From a virus, in the IMG/VR virus record IMGVR_UViG_3300010392_000384, positions 1-21,570 of that record: a stretch of DNA of 21,570 nt. One strand, given 5' to 3'. The position numbers were made by a program, and so were the translations under genes. A model generated the notes under the pieces. That model did no database searches, was not told the DNA's origin, and saw only the letters and a list, made by a program, of their open reading frames with translations. This document shows positions 6,168 to 14,785 of the stretch, one piece after another (the stretch's first letter is position 1; each line of letters starts with the position of its first letter).

Positions 6168-7305
6168 ATTTATTCAGCAAATCATCTATTGAAGGTTGTG
6201 CGGCAGGTTCAGTTACAGCCCCTTCCGGGGCATTCTGAACCAAGAATTCTTTGGCTTTTTCCATGCCCTCCTTGATGGTCATAAGAGACCTGTTGAACGC
6301 TTCCTCACTCATGTTCTTGTTGAGCGCACCAGCAGCAGCGGAAATCTTGCGGCCTTCTGCCTCAGACAAGGCGCCAAGGCCCTTCATGGTCTCTACAGCC
6401 TGCGTGAATATCTGGGCGTCAAATGCCTCAAGCTCAGCCTCAAAGTCAGCGGCATCGCTACCGGGGCGAGTAGGCAGCACAGAGCTAAGCCCGACAGCAG
6501 CTTCTAGGCCAGGATGGTTAAGCAGTCTTTCTGCACTGGCAATACCTCGCTCAGTGGCAGACAGCGCCTTTCTGGATGCGTCCACAACCTTCTTTTGGTC
6601 AGCTTCGATTTTCTGCTCACGCTGATCAATCTTAAGTTGAAGCTCTTGCTTCTTGAGGTCATTGGTTTCTTTCTGAGCCTGACTTTTCAATTTGTCCAGC
6701 TCTGCATTTTGCTTCTTAAGGCCAAGCTCCTCTTTCTTGAGGTCAAGCTGCTCATCAGCTCGACGACCCTCTGCGGCAACCTCAGCTTGTTTGGCCCGAG
6801 CCTTTTGCTGAGCAGTGTAAGCCTTATGCACATCAGGAAACATAGGCGAGCCATCCAGCTCAACTGCCTTAACTCCAGCCACTGGATCTCTTCGCACAGC
6901 CTCTAAGCCGCGACGAAGAAATACAGGGTTTCCGCCCTGACCCTCAACCTCAGCCACAGCATTGGAGAGTATTTGCTCGGCATTTTCTGGGTTTGTCAAA
7001 ACCTGTGAATAAGCACTTCGCACGATACCCTCAGTTCTGTCATTGGCAAAATCAAAAGCTTGCTTGGTAACTTGCTGAAATTCAGGGTATTTAATTGACA
7101 CCTCGGCAAGCTTACTTGGATCGCCAGACTGATAAGCAGCCATAATGTCCCTTTGTGCAGACTCGAAGCGCGCCTGAGACTTAGCCTTAACCTCATCCTC
7201 GCGGCGCTGCTGGCCAATCTGACCAAACGTCTGGCCTAGCCCAGCAAGACCTTGCTGAACCGCTGGCGTACCCACATCGATTAAAAACGGATTTCCGTTA
7301 GCCAT
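6157..7305 (-). CDS. DNA transfer/ejection protein with coiled coil, P22 gp20-like
   Basis: A 382-residue helical protein. Residues 1-35 are Gly/Gln-rich, followed by helices. A strong coiled coil at about 165-245 has repeated LKKEELGLKKQNAELDKLK-type heptads. A C-terminal domain with the MKGLGALSEAEGRKI motif (about residues 315-330) recurs in internal virion proteins of podoviruses. The C-terminal tail is acidic and Pro/Ala-rich. Length and position between the Gly-rich protein and the gp16-like gene fit P22 gp20 (471 residues), one of three proteins ejected with the genome. AGGTG precedes the ATG at 7305 with normal spacing. Role inferred from order and architecture. Confidence 0.72.
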   Translation of the reverse strand: MANGNPFLIDVGTPAVQQGLAGLGQTFGQIGQQRREDEVKAKSQARFESAQRDIMAAYQSGDPSKLAEVSIKYPEFQQVTKQAFDFANDRTEGIVRSAYSQVLTNPENAEQILSNAVAEVEGQGGNPVFLRRGLEAVRRDPVAGVKAVELDGSPMFPDVHKAYTAQQKARAKQAEVAAEGRRADEQLDLKKEELGLKKQNAELDKLKSQAQKETNDLKKQELQLKIDQREQKIEADQKKVVDASRKALSATERGIASAERLLNHPGLEAAVGLSSVLPTRPGSDAADFEAELEAFDAQIFTQAVETMKGLGALSEAEGRKISAAAGALNKNMSEEAFNRSLMTIKEGMEKAKEFLVQNAPEGAVTEPAAQPSIDDLLNKYGN

Positions 7306-7312
7306 GTATCAC

Positions 7313-7810
7313 CTAAAATAATTTGGACAGTAAGCCGTGATCTTTAAACGTATCCCAAGCATTCGAGAAATCAAATGTGGATAAGTCTGCGGCAACCGAT
7401 GCGTCAGCACCAAGACCAAGTTTATCATCTTCAAAGTCTTCACCGACAAGCTTGGGCAAAAAGCGCTGGTTAAAGTCTTGCTCTAACACCTTGCCGCCAA
7501 ACAGGTCTTGCAAGTACTCTCCGGTATCTTCATCACGATAACCGCCTTCACGAGCACCAGACTCATTGGCAACGATCAAGGCCGCCAAGGCAGCCCATGG
7601 GCCAGCCGAAGCTAAAGCACTACTACCGCCGCCTGCGCTACTACCGGCAGCAGTCCCGCCCGTGCCTCCAGCTCCACCCCCAAACAAAGAGCCTAAGCCG
7701 CCTTGCCCAGAGAACTGACTGTAAGCCTGAAAGCCTTGGAGCGGGTTAATGCCACCCATTCCTTGCTGTTGCTGCTGAGGCTGTGTAGTAACAAATGGAT
7801 TAAACGGCAT
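7313..7810 (-). CDS. Gly/Gln-rich virion protein, probable ejection component
   Basis: A 165-residue protein. The first 70 residues are low-complexity: a five-Gln run, then GGxG and GSSAGGG repeats. A hydrophobic Ala-rich helix (about 68-85, WAALAALIVA) and a more regular acidic C-terminal domain (EDTGEYLQDLFGGKV..., ending LLSKLF) follow. ATG 7810 is chosen because TGGAG lies 6 bases upstream; a TTG 12 bases earlier is also in frame. The start overlaps the S74-containing gene by 11 bases, so the two are coupled. The mix of flexible Gly/Gln tail and one hydrophobic helix is common among small proteins encoded in ejection gene clusters. No family recognised. Confidence 0.7.
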   Translation of the reverse strand: MPFNPFVTTQPQQQQQGMGGINPLQGFQAYSQFSGQGGLGSLFGGGAGGTGGTAAGSSAGGGSSALASAGPWAALAALIVANESGAREGGYRDEDTGEYLQDLFGGKVLEQDFNQRFLPKLVGEDFEDDKLGLGADASVAADLSTFDFSNAWDTFKDHGLLSKLF

Positions 7811-8651
7811 GTGATACTCCAATGGCTGAATAATCTACGGTCAGATAGCCGTTATACTCCATGACCGCACTTGGGTTGGTCTCTGCCACTTCTTGGGCTA
7901 AGACGCCGCGATCAGAGCCGGACAGGTTGAATAACTCCTTGGCTTTCTTGTTCCAATCCCAAGAGTAAATTTTGTGACCATTCTCAACACCGATTTGCTT
8001 AAGGTTTCGCTTAAGCCGCTTGTCAGAGAAAGCGCTGTAAGCCTGTAAGCCTGTCTGGGCAGCGCCAAGTAAGTTACCAAAGCCTTGCTGCTGACCTTGT
8101 TGTTGAGCCTGTGCGGCGGCAATTTGACCTTGGGCCAATGTCTGGCCAATGCTACCGATACCCTGTGCAATTTGCGGGGCGTAGGATGGCAAATTTGCAA
8201 GGCTGGCCAATCCGCTAAGGTTTTCTTGTCGGCTAATGTCGGCTCGCTGCTGCTGTTGGTTAAACGACTGTAGAAGTGCGTTCTGTTGCAACTGCTGGTT
8301 AAACGAAGCCAAATCTTCAATTGTGTTGCCAGATCGCAAGCCGCCAGTAGCCGCCGCATTTCTGAGAATCGCATCCTCGCCGGCATCACGAGTACCAAGA
8401 ATGGCATCATAAAGTGGGGAGGCCTGAGCTTGCTGAATAAGCTGCTCTTGGCTGACATCTTGAGGAAGTTGATAGAACCCGCCAAGCTGCGTTATTGCTT
8501 GCTCGCGAAACTGCTGAGGTATTTCCTCTCGCTCCCGAAGATAGGCTAGCTTTTCCCTTTCGGCATCAGCCTGAATCTCAGAGGCGCGAATAGAGGCATC
8601 AGCAGCACTGTCGCCACCACCCCCACCAAATAGATCACTTACGAATCCCAT
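7800..8651 (-). CDS. Ejection-type protein with C-terminal S74 chaperone domain
   Basis: A 283-residue protein with two parts. Residues 14-200 are helical and Gln/Ala-rich (EIQADAEREKLAYLREREEI, FNQQLQQNALLQSFNQQQQR), resembling small internal or DNA-transfer proteins of podoviruses. From residue 209 comes a short Peptidase_S74 / endosialidase chaperone domain: SDKRLKRNLKQIG, YSWDW, RGVLAQEV, NGYLTVDYSAIG. In this family the Ser and Lys of SDxRxK (here Ser209 and Lys214) cut the chaperone off the folded trimer. At about 75 residues the domain is short. The N-terminus carries a DLFGGGGGD linker. AGGAAATT precedes ATG 8651, and both ends overlap neighbours. The chaperone call is firm; the ejection role is inferred from gene order. 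Confidence 0.8.
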   Translation of the reverse strand: MGFVSDLFGGGGGDSAADASIRASEIQADAEREKLAYLREREEIPQQFREQAITQLGGFYQLPQDVSQEQLIQQAQASPLYDAILGTRDAGEDAILRNAAATGGLRSGNTIEDLASFNQQLQQNALLQSFNQQQQRADISRQENLSGLASLANLPSYAPQIAQGIGSIGQTLAQGQIAAAQAQQQGQQQGFGNLLGAAQTGLQAYSAFSDKRLKRNLKQIGVENGHKIYSWDWNKKAKELFNLSGSDRGVLAQEVAETNPSAVMEYNGYLTVDYSAIGVSHAV

Positions 8652-8983
8652 AATTTCCTCGCGTATGCACAGGCTGAACCATTTGAGAAGAAAGGCTCAA
8701 AGCCGCATTTTTCAACCAAGCGCTTAATGCTTGGCTTGTCAATTGTTGCTAACAGCATTTTACACCACGGCATAGATTCGCGCACGTAATGAGCAAAATC
8801 GTCAATGGCCGTCTTAATGTGACGCAATCCGTCACTATCTGACGCAAAGTGGCATATCAATGCAGGCTTATCCCCTTTTTGCGCAAATGAAAACAAAATA
8901 CGCCCAGGGCCTGCCCATTCAACCACAACGTAGTTTTCATTGAAGGACAGATCAAGGCGGTCGTCACCCGGTTCTTTAAACAT
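8639..8983 (-). CDS. GNAT-like small virion-operon protein
   Basis: A 114-residue protein whose C-terminal half looks like the end of a GNAT acyltransferase fold: strand, helix (LRHIKTAIDDFAHYVRE), strand (CKMLLATI) and the motif-B-like KPSIKRLVEKCGFEPFF. T7 gp13 and related podovirus internal proteins have the same incomplete GNAT shape, so this may be an assembly protein rather than an enzyme. The acetyl-CoA-binding Q/RxxGxG/A loop is not visible. I choose ATG 8983, which shares a base with the stop of the upstream gene (TGATG); the frame is also open upstream to an ATG at 9040, which would give 133 residues with no better ribosome binding site. The last 13 bases overlap the next gene. Enzyme activity unproven. 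Confidence 0.65.
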   Translation of the reverse strand: MFKEPGDDRLDLSFNENYVVVEWAGPGRILFSFAQKGDKPALICHFASDSDGLRHIKTAIDDFAHYVRESMPWCKMLLATIDKPSIKRLVEKCGFEPFFSNGSACAYARKLWDS

Positions 8984-10119
8984 CAAGTGATGATCAGTGG
9001 ATCCGGCAGCGCTGCATTTGTCGGTGATGTTTGATTCCATCGTGTACCATCGGCTGATTGTTCGTATATGTGACGCTCGGCGGCAACCCAGTTAGTGAGA
9101 GCCCAATTGGCGCCATTGCCATTAGCCTCAACCGCAGTGCCGCCCAGGTCATCAAGTGGGTATGAAAAGTTAGACCCCGTTACCGCACCTTGATCCCAGT
9201 TTGTAAACACAAGGTCATACAGGAAGCCGCCTAGGAACTGAACGTTATTAAAACGTCGGCCAAAGTTACCAATTCGAAGTCCTGCCGTAGTAATGCCCGT
9301 CACCTCAAACTCATGGATATTGCCATCAAACAAATCGCTTACCGATCCAGACCCGCCATCAACACTTAGTGTGCCGTTGGCTATTTGCATCTGTCCGGGT
9401 ATTGCGCTATCAAGCAAGAAAAAGAATCGGTTACTTGAGCCGATGCCATCAAAGATGTAGTGGGTTCCCGTTGTTGGGTTAAGCAAAACTCTTCCGCTAA
9501 TACTTGATCCATTTCGACTAACAAGCTCAGTGCCGGTCACATAGTTATTGACCCGGTCAAAGAAGTTAAAGTTTCGGGTCGGCAACGTTGGGCCAGCCGA
9601 TGTAGACAGCCAGCCAGTATTGCCCGTGCCTGTTGCTTTTAGGAATATCTCATTGACATCTGATACATAAAATCTACCGGGAGCCGCAGTAACTACGCCT
9701 TCGGGGGAGCCCGTGCCGGTCAAGGGGGCCAGAGGAGGTGTGGTGATAGTGACATTGCCTGAGCCGACCAAGCTCTGATTGTTGACTGTGCGTATATTGG
9801 TGCCAGAGACAAGCGTGTCTTGCTTATCATCTAGATCAGTAACGTCTGCCTTATCGTCTAAAGCATCTTGCAGCCCGGCAATCTGTGATACAGAGTAGTC
9901 ATCATCCTCGGCAACAACAGCGCCTGTGCGGCCAAATACAGAGGATACATCGCCACCACCGCCACCACCAAGTTCGTCGTTAATCGCCCTGAGTGCCCGC
10001 TCTAAATTTTCTCTTAGCTCAAGATAATCCTTAATTAGGTATTCTGGCCAGCCCGCCTCACCAAGCTCAAGGCCCGATATATCAAAGCCGCGCAAGTTTA
10101 ACAGCCGATCATCAACCAT
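8983..10119 (-). CDS. Tail needle/fibre-position protein with LamG-like domain
   Basis: A 378-residue modular protein. A helical N-terminus (residues 24-50, EYLIKDYLELRENLERALRA) is followed by six glycines. Next is a widespread phage fibre module: VSSVFGRTGAVVAEDDDYS, GLQDALDDKADVTDL, NNQSLVGSGNVTI (about 57-127). Then SPEGVVTAAPGRFYV...TGNTGWL (138-171), and a beta-sandwich that looks like a laminin-G/concanavalin lectin (about 195-345: GSNRFFF, DGNIHEFEVTG, FLGGFLYDLVF pattern). It sits directly after the gp10-like gene, where P22 has the tail-needle gene 26, but does not look like gp26. It may be a needle replacement or a glycan-binding fibre. ATG 10119 overlaps the upstream gene by 8 bases. 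Confidence 0.75.
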   Translation of the reverse strand: MVDDRLLNLRGFDISGLELGEAGWPEYLIKDYLELRENLERALRAINDELGGGGGGDVSSVFGRTGAVVAEDDDYSVSQIAGLQDALDDKADVTDLDDKQDTLVSGTNIRTVNNQSLVGSGNVTITTPPLAPLTGTGSPEGVVTAAPGRFYVSDVNEIFLKATGTGNTGWLSTSAGPTLPTRNFNFFDRVNNYVTGTELVSRNGSSISGRVLLNPTTGTHYIFDGIGSSNRFFFLLDSAIPGQMQIANGTLSVDGGSGSVSDLFDGNIHEFEVTGITTAGLRIGNFGRRFNNVQFLGGFLYDLVFTNWDQGAVTGSNFSYPLDDLGGTAVEANGNGANWALTNWVAAERHIYEQSADGTRWNQTSPTNAALPDPLIIT

Positions 10120-11536
10120 GGTCTATATAGCCTCGGGCAAATGCCATGCGGGAGCGTGTTGCACCTCTCAGCTTAATTGAGAACCAGTTATCAACACGAC
10201 CAAGAGGGCGGCAGATAAAACGATCATCATATACGGCCATGCGGCTATATCTTTTGTCATATTCTCGGCCATGCGTCACGCCATCGTAAGTCATTGATAC
10301 GGCCACGTTAGCATCACCAGCATCATTAAACCCAGGCAGCATCTCAATCTCTAACTGATCCACAGATTGGCCATCCAGCTGAATAAATGGAGTGTTTAGC
10401 TCCCATTCAGCTATCTCGCCATAGTGAAGTGGGTCAGTGTCATCCAGTAGGCCAATATTGTCATCTCGCTTGTCGCCGTAGACAAAGAAGCCCAGTCTTG
10501 GGTCCCACACGCCATGCACACCGCGATAAGTGCGAGAGCCCTGAACATCGGTCTTCAGCACTGACCACGCTTGAGATATGCCCAGCTGCTTAGCCAGGGT
10601 GATATTGAATATCAGCGTGTCATTGGGCAGGTGAACCAGCAAATAAGCGTAGCCCTCTCTAGCTCTTGGCTCAAGGATGGCGCTTACCATTTGCTCCTCA
10701 GAGTAAGAGTTAATAATCTTTTCAATTTCTCGGGTAGCAATCCGCTCGGAGTGGTTAACGCCCAACTGGCGAAGCGATACGTTTTCATTCCTGTCGCCAC
10801 CCAGAATATAGTAAACACCCTCAACCTCTGCCCAGGCGTCTTTGCCGACAATTCCTGATTTTATCGCTCGGCTGGGAATGTTACTGAATGCAAAATTGGT
10901 ATTGGCGGGGTCAAACCTAAAAAACTGTGTGGAGTATCGGCCAAACACAATAGCCTTGTCGTCTGAGGTCTTATCTAGAGCAACGATGCCATCAGGCATA
11001 AAGTCAGCGGCACCAAAGTCCAAAGGATCGATAGCGGCGTCATCGTTTAGCTCAGTGTGATACAGGCGCTCGCCATCGGTGAGAAGGAACAGGCCGTCAA
11101 TCCATACGCCGTCTGTAGGCTCGCCAACATCAGGATCGGTTACTTGTCTGAAGCCAGCAGTGGTGTTGTATAGCCACATCTTGCCGTCAGCGATGATTGC
11201 TTGGTTTCTCAGTGAGTAGGGCAGAGACGCCGTGTCAATGCCTGTGACAGTACCCAGCTCCTGCCTGAAGCCTGACGCATTCATGCGGATAAGCCTCTGC
11301 CCGGATATGCGGTAGTGATCCCGAACGCGCTCATTCCAAACGCCACCACGATCAGGGCCTGTGCCTGTCACTTCGCCTTGACCAAAGTTTCTTAATCCCG
11401 GCTCTTGGATCATGTAGCCCGCAGCATTAAACAGCGGCTGAACAACCGCTGTCATATTGACAGGCAGGACGTCACGATAATCCGTGTCACTGCCTGCCGC
11501 ATCACCTCTGATTAGGTTTATTGGGGTTCTTGCCAT
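10112..11536 (-). CDS. Packaged-DNA stabilization / tail hub protein, P22 gp10-like
   Basis: A 474-residue protein, nearly the length of P22 gp10 (472), with the same ordered landmarks: DYRDVLPVNM near the N-terminus (gp10 DYIDYLPVNM), GY...PGL, repeated short propeller-like beta blades (PDGIVALDKTSDDKAIVFGR; gp10 PDGIIGIGTWRDFIVCFG), EIEKIINSYSEEQMVSA (gp10 SIEKILRSYTADELADG), LLVHLPNDTLIFN (gp10 LIIHLPRHVLVYD) and WSVLKT (gp10 WCVLKT). A YGREYDKRY...GRVDNWFSIKLR end follows. In P22 six copies form the ring under gp4 that seals the packaged genome and binds tailspikes. The ATG overlaps the previous TAA (TAATG), so translation is coupled to the 1082-aa gene. Confidence 0.93.
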   Translation of the reverse strand: MARTPINLIRGDAAGSDTDYRDVLPVNMTAVVQPLFNAAGYMIQEPGLRNFGQGEVTGTGPDRGGVWNERVRDHYRISGQRLIRMNASGFRQELGTVTGIDTASLPYSLRNQAIIADGKMWLYNTTAGFRQVTDPDVGEPTDGVWIDGLFLLTDGERLYHTELNDDAAIDPLDFGAADFMPDGIVALDKTSDDKAIVFGRYSTQFFRFDPANTNFAFSNIPSRAIKSGIVGKDAWAEVEGVYYILGGDRNENVSLRQLGVNHSERIATREIEKIINSYSEEQMVSAILEPRAREGYAYLLVHLPNDTLIFNITLAKQLGISQAWSVLKTDVQGSRTYRGVHGVWDPRLGFFVYGDKRDDNIGLLDDTDPLHYGEIAEWELNTPFIQLDGQSVDQLEIEMLPGFNDAGDANVAVSMTYDGVTHGREYDKRYSRMAVYDDRFICRPLGRVDNWFSIKLRGATRSRMAFARGYIDHG

Positions 11537-14500
11537 TAAACAATTCTCAATGTGCCGCTGTCATTCCACAGATCGCCCGTAACCAGCCCTGTAGAGCTTG
11601 TGGGCAAGTCTGCAACGTTGATTCCTTGAGGCCTAATTGTAACACCGATGTTGAGTACGGTTTCGCGCGTGTATTGGGTTGTAAACAATCCGCGCTGCGG
11701 CAGCGACGCGTGGTTCTCAAGGTCGGTAACTGTTGCGGCAATTGGCTCAAAGTCTTCGTAATCATAAAACTCAGCCATGTCATTAAACAGAACTAGCCAG
11801 CCAGATTGATCTGCGCCAAACAAATCCGTGTAAGCGCGGTTTGTGTCAATCTCTGTGCGATCACCGACAATGATTAGCGTGTTGGTGGCGCTAGGCTTAA
11901 AAGCAAAGACTTGCGCACCATCATGCACATGCTCAATCTCTACTTGTCGAGTGCGCGCGTTCGTAGCTGGTACTGTTCGTGTCTCAACGTAAGACAGTAT
12001 TACCTCAATATCATTGATGGTTGGCAGGCCAGCATTAACGCGCTCAGTCACACTTACGCGGATATTTCTTGCGCTGGCGTCATAACGAACCTCAATAAAG
12101 GCTGTCTCGCTTCCGTCATTAATTGAAAAGTTGGCAAACTGGTCAGTCGAACCACCAACGTTAGCTAGGGTTGTTGTGTTGGTGCCGAATATGTTGCCAT
12201 TAGCATGTCCGCGATACTGAATGGTTAGCGTTGTTGCTGTGTCCGGAATGTTGCGGGTAAAGAACAGCTCATCCGCCTCTGGAACCGGAACGCCGTTAAC
12301 AAACGTAAGTGCCGGAATGTTGTGCCATGTGCCTGCACCAGAAACCCTGTTGCTTGGCGCTGGGTAAATTGTTTGTGTCGTGGTGCTTGCTGGTATGGCC
12401 GGAACAAATACATTTACGTTAAATGCGCCATTGGTGTAGTGCATCAAGTCTGTGCCGGTAGACGAAGATAGGATTACCGAGTTGCCATATGCCGCGTCCG
12501 CATCAATGTAAGCCAGCTTTCGGCCCGTCCTGTCACCAGTATTAAGATTAAAAGCGTTTGACCTCTTTTGGCCAGCAGACGGCGCTATGGGGCTGCTTTC
12601 AAAGAACACGGTCTGAGCATTAGTGTTGCCTAGCCCATTATTGTAAGCGCTTGACACTGTGGTCGGAGTTGACTCTTCAGTGATGGTTAGCTCGTTATCT
12701 AGAATATCAACAACAGCGGCAGGCAAGCTCAGGGCTGCATGCTCAAGCTCAGCATCAATGCGCTCAACATCTTCCTGCAAGTTAGCAATGTCGTTGCGCT
12801 CAACAATGATGTCTTCCAGTGTAGTCCGAGTTACCTCAAATCTGTTGCCAGATGTAATTCCGGTAACACGCCACACAAAGTAAGTGGTACCAGAATCTGA
12901 AAAGCTTTCAATCACCTCAACATTTGGCGTTGTGTCAGCCAAAGGTATGGGTGTGTCAGTCGTGGTATTCATCAAGACAAACAGGCCGGGCTCTGGCGTA
13001 GCCACAAACAGCACAACATCGGTTGCTTGGAATCTGGGGTTATCCACAGAGACTTGGCTAAAATCGGATAACTGCTGCGGGTATGCAGCCGTAGCCGAGC
13101 TGCTTCGAAATCTCGCCAAATGGTCTGGCGTGTTGTGCTGAATCTGCCCGCGACGCATTAACCGGTCTTCGATAGAGCTGAAATCTGTACCCGGAGTCGG
13201 CAGCGCTCGATTAAGCTTTTCTCGAACAGCCGCATCAAGCTGACTCTCAGACAGATTCATGACGTTCTGAGTCACATCAACAGTATTTGGACTTAGCCTA
13301 AAGTGCTCCTGAACTTGGGTTAACCAAATCTCAATGGTCTCTAGAAATGCGTAGTTAACCGACGCGCTTCGGGTGTAGTGACGATAGGTGCTATTTGTAA
13401 ACGTGGCGTCATCTCTGAAGGTGAAGTCAGTTGCCAGGTTTAAGCGCTGGGTGATTGTGCCGTCAGTATCTCGAAAGATAATGTCAATGGTTGACTCGGG
13501 GTGCGCAGCAATAAAGTTTGGATTAATGCCCACTGTCAAATAGCTGTTAAATCGGTTCTGCCCAAAGGTAAAACGGTTCATTCCGTCACGATTTTCACGG
13601 CCACCAATGTAAGGGTAGTCATCGCCAGCTCTAGGGTTGCTCGAGTCTGTTGACGGCGTAATGAATGGCGCTTCGGCTAACGGATTCTCAGATAGCCATA
13701 CAACGGCATCAGCACCAGCCATGGTAGCCAGAGCAATATCTACGCGATTATCAATCTCAGAGGCTTGAGCCAAAAAATTGGATTCCTCTCGGCTCATTCT
13801 CTGGAGGCTGTCACGATTTATAACGAACCAGTCATCACCATTAGTCCAGCTAGTAAATGCATCGGCCGTCCAGACAACATAATCACCATCATAAATAACG
13901 CGATCACTTACGCCCGCATCAATTAGACCTTGACGCAATGTGCCGTCATTGGGATTTGAGCCGATTACAGGAAAGGCATAACCCTTTTGAACGCTAGATG
14001 ATGGCGGCAAAAATGAGTTGTTGGCATTATTCCAGCCAAGGTTCTGTAAGACCACCTCACCAAATGTAGCCACGGGATCAACAGACTGGCTGACACTGAT
14101 GCGTTCCCACTGGCCTAGTGTGCCGCCGGTTCGGGTAATCCTGAAAGTGACCTCAGAGCCCTGGGCAATGGTTACAGGCAGCTCGTTACGATCAAACAGA
14201 GCGCTTACGGAGGGCGGCCGGATGGTCATGGAGTTGCGGACTACAGATTGTGTAGTTCCGCCTAAATAGCCAATCGTTATCTGATAAACTTCACCCAACC
14301 CACGGGCAACCTGATCATCAAACATGGTGTTCAATTCAGAGGGATCTGGCAGCTCAAATATTCTGTTTGCGTTTGTCTGACCGCGCGCACCAATCATTGT
14401 CACGCTAGCTCGACCGCCGTACCACTGATCTTGGTTGCCGTTCTGGCCATAGCTTGCAAAAAAGCTGCCTGTAAATGAGCGGGGTGCGGCACCTAGGCCT

Positions 14501-14784
14501 GTATTGTCAATACGATTAAAAGCCTCTTCTGCGTCAGCAGAACCCGCAAGCAAGCCGGTCTTATCAGTATCAGCAACTAAAACATTCTCATCGTTTAGCT
14601 GGCCGCCCATGCTGCCAAGAGTCAGATCATCAACGGCGTTCTTAAGGGCTTCAGCATCTGTAACAGTGTCCGCTAAGTTGCCATTGCCATCAGGCGCCTC
14701 AAGCTTAACCTGAGAGCCTGCCACAAGCTCGCCATCAGCAGACGCAATGCCTTTAGGGCTAATAATTGGATCATCAATAGGCAT
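11536..14784 (-). CDS. Large multidomain tail fibre-like protein
   Basis: A 1082-residue beta-rich protein. The N-terminal 90 residues contain an acidic adaptor-like stretch (ISPKGIASADGELVAGSQVK). Several beta domains rich in Asn, Thr and Asp follow. A short coiled coil at about 650-690 (ERNDIANLQEDVERIDAELE) divides two halves, and further beta-sandwich-like regions lead to a C-terminal tag (LPTSSTGLVTGDLWNDSG) that recurs at the ends of phage structural proteins. This is the architecture of a trimeric receptor-binding fibre or a large tail-wall protein. It sits between the 630-aa protein and the gp10-like gene, where P22 has no gene. ATG 14784 follows GGAG and is 1 base from the previous stop. 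Fibre role inferred; no catalytic motif seen. Confidence 0.75.
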   Translation of the reverse strand: MPIDDPIISPKGIASADGELVAGSQVKLEAPDGNGNLADTVTDAEALKNAVDDLTLGSMGGQLNDENVLVADTDKTGLLAGSADAEEAFNRIDNTGLGAAPRSFTGSFFASYGQNGNQDQWYGGRASVTMIGARGQTNANRIFELPDPSELNTMFDDQVARGLGEVYQITIGYLGGTTQSVVRNSMTIRPPSVSALFDRNELPVTIAQGSEVTFRITRTGGTLGQWERISVSQSVDPVATFGEVVLQNLGWNNANNSFLPPSSSVQKGYAFPVIGSNPNDGTLRQGLIDAGVSDRVIYDGDYVVWTADAFTSWTNGDDWFVINRDSLQRMSREESNFLAQASEIDNRVDIALATMAGADAVVWLSENPLAEAPFITPSTDSSNPRAGDDYPYIGGRENRDGMNRFTFGQNRFNSYLTVGINPNFIAAHPESTIDIIFRDTDGTITQRLNLATDFTFRDDATFTNSTYRHYTRSASVNYAFLETIEIWLTQVQEHFRLSPNTVDVTQNVMNLSESQLDAAVREKLNRALPTPGTDFSSIEDRLMRRGQIQHNTPDHLARFRSSSATAAYPQQLSDFSQVSVDNPRFQATDVVLFVATPEPGLFVLMNTTTDTPIPLADTTPNVEVIESFSDSGTTYFVWRVTGITSGNRFEVTRTTLEDIIVERNDIANLQEDVERIDAELEHAALSLPAAVVDILDNELTITEESTPTTVSSAYNNGLGNTNAQTVFFESSPIAPSAGQKRSNAFNLNTGDRTGRKLAYIDADAAYGNSVILSSSTGTDLMHYTNGAFNVNVFVPAIPASTTTQTIYPAPSNRVSGAGTWHNIPALTFVNGVPVPEADELFFTRNIPDTATTLTIQYRGHANGNIFGTNTTTLANVGGSTDQFANFSINDGSETAFIEVRYDASARNIRVSVTERVNAGLPTINDIEVILSYVETRTVPATNARTRQVEIEHVHDGAQVFAFKPSATNTLIIVGDRTEIDTNRAYTDLFGADQSGWLVLFNDMAEFYDYEDFEPIAATVTDLENHASLPQRGLFTTQYTRETVLNIGVTIRPQGINVADLPTSSTGLVTGDLWNDSGTLRIV

Positions 14785-14785
14785 G

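Noticed and set aside
8984-9040. Longer N-terminus for the GNAT-like protein (ATG 9040)
   Set aside because: It would overlap the previous gene by 58 bases and has no ribosome binding site. The ATG at 8983 forms a TGATG junction like others in this operon.
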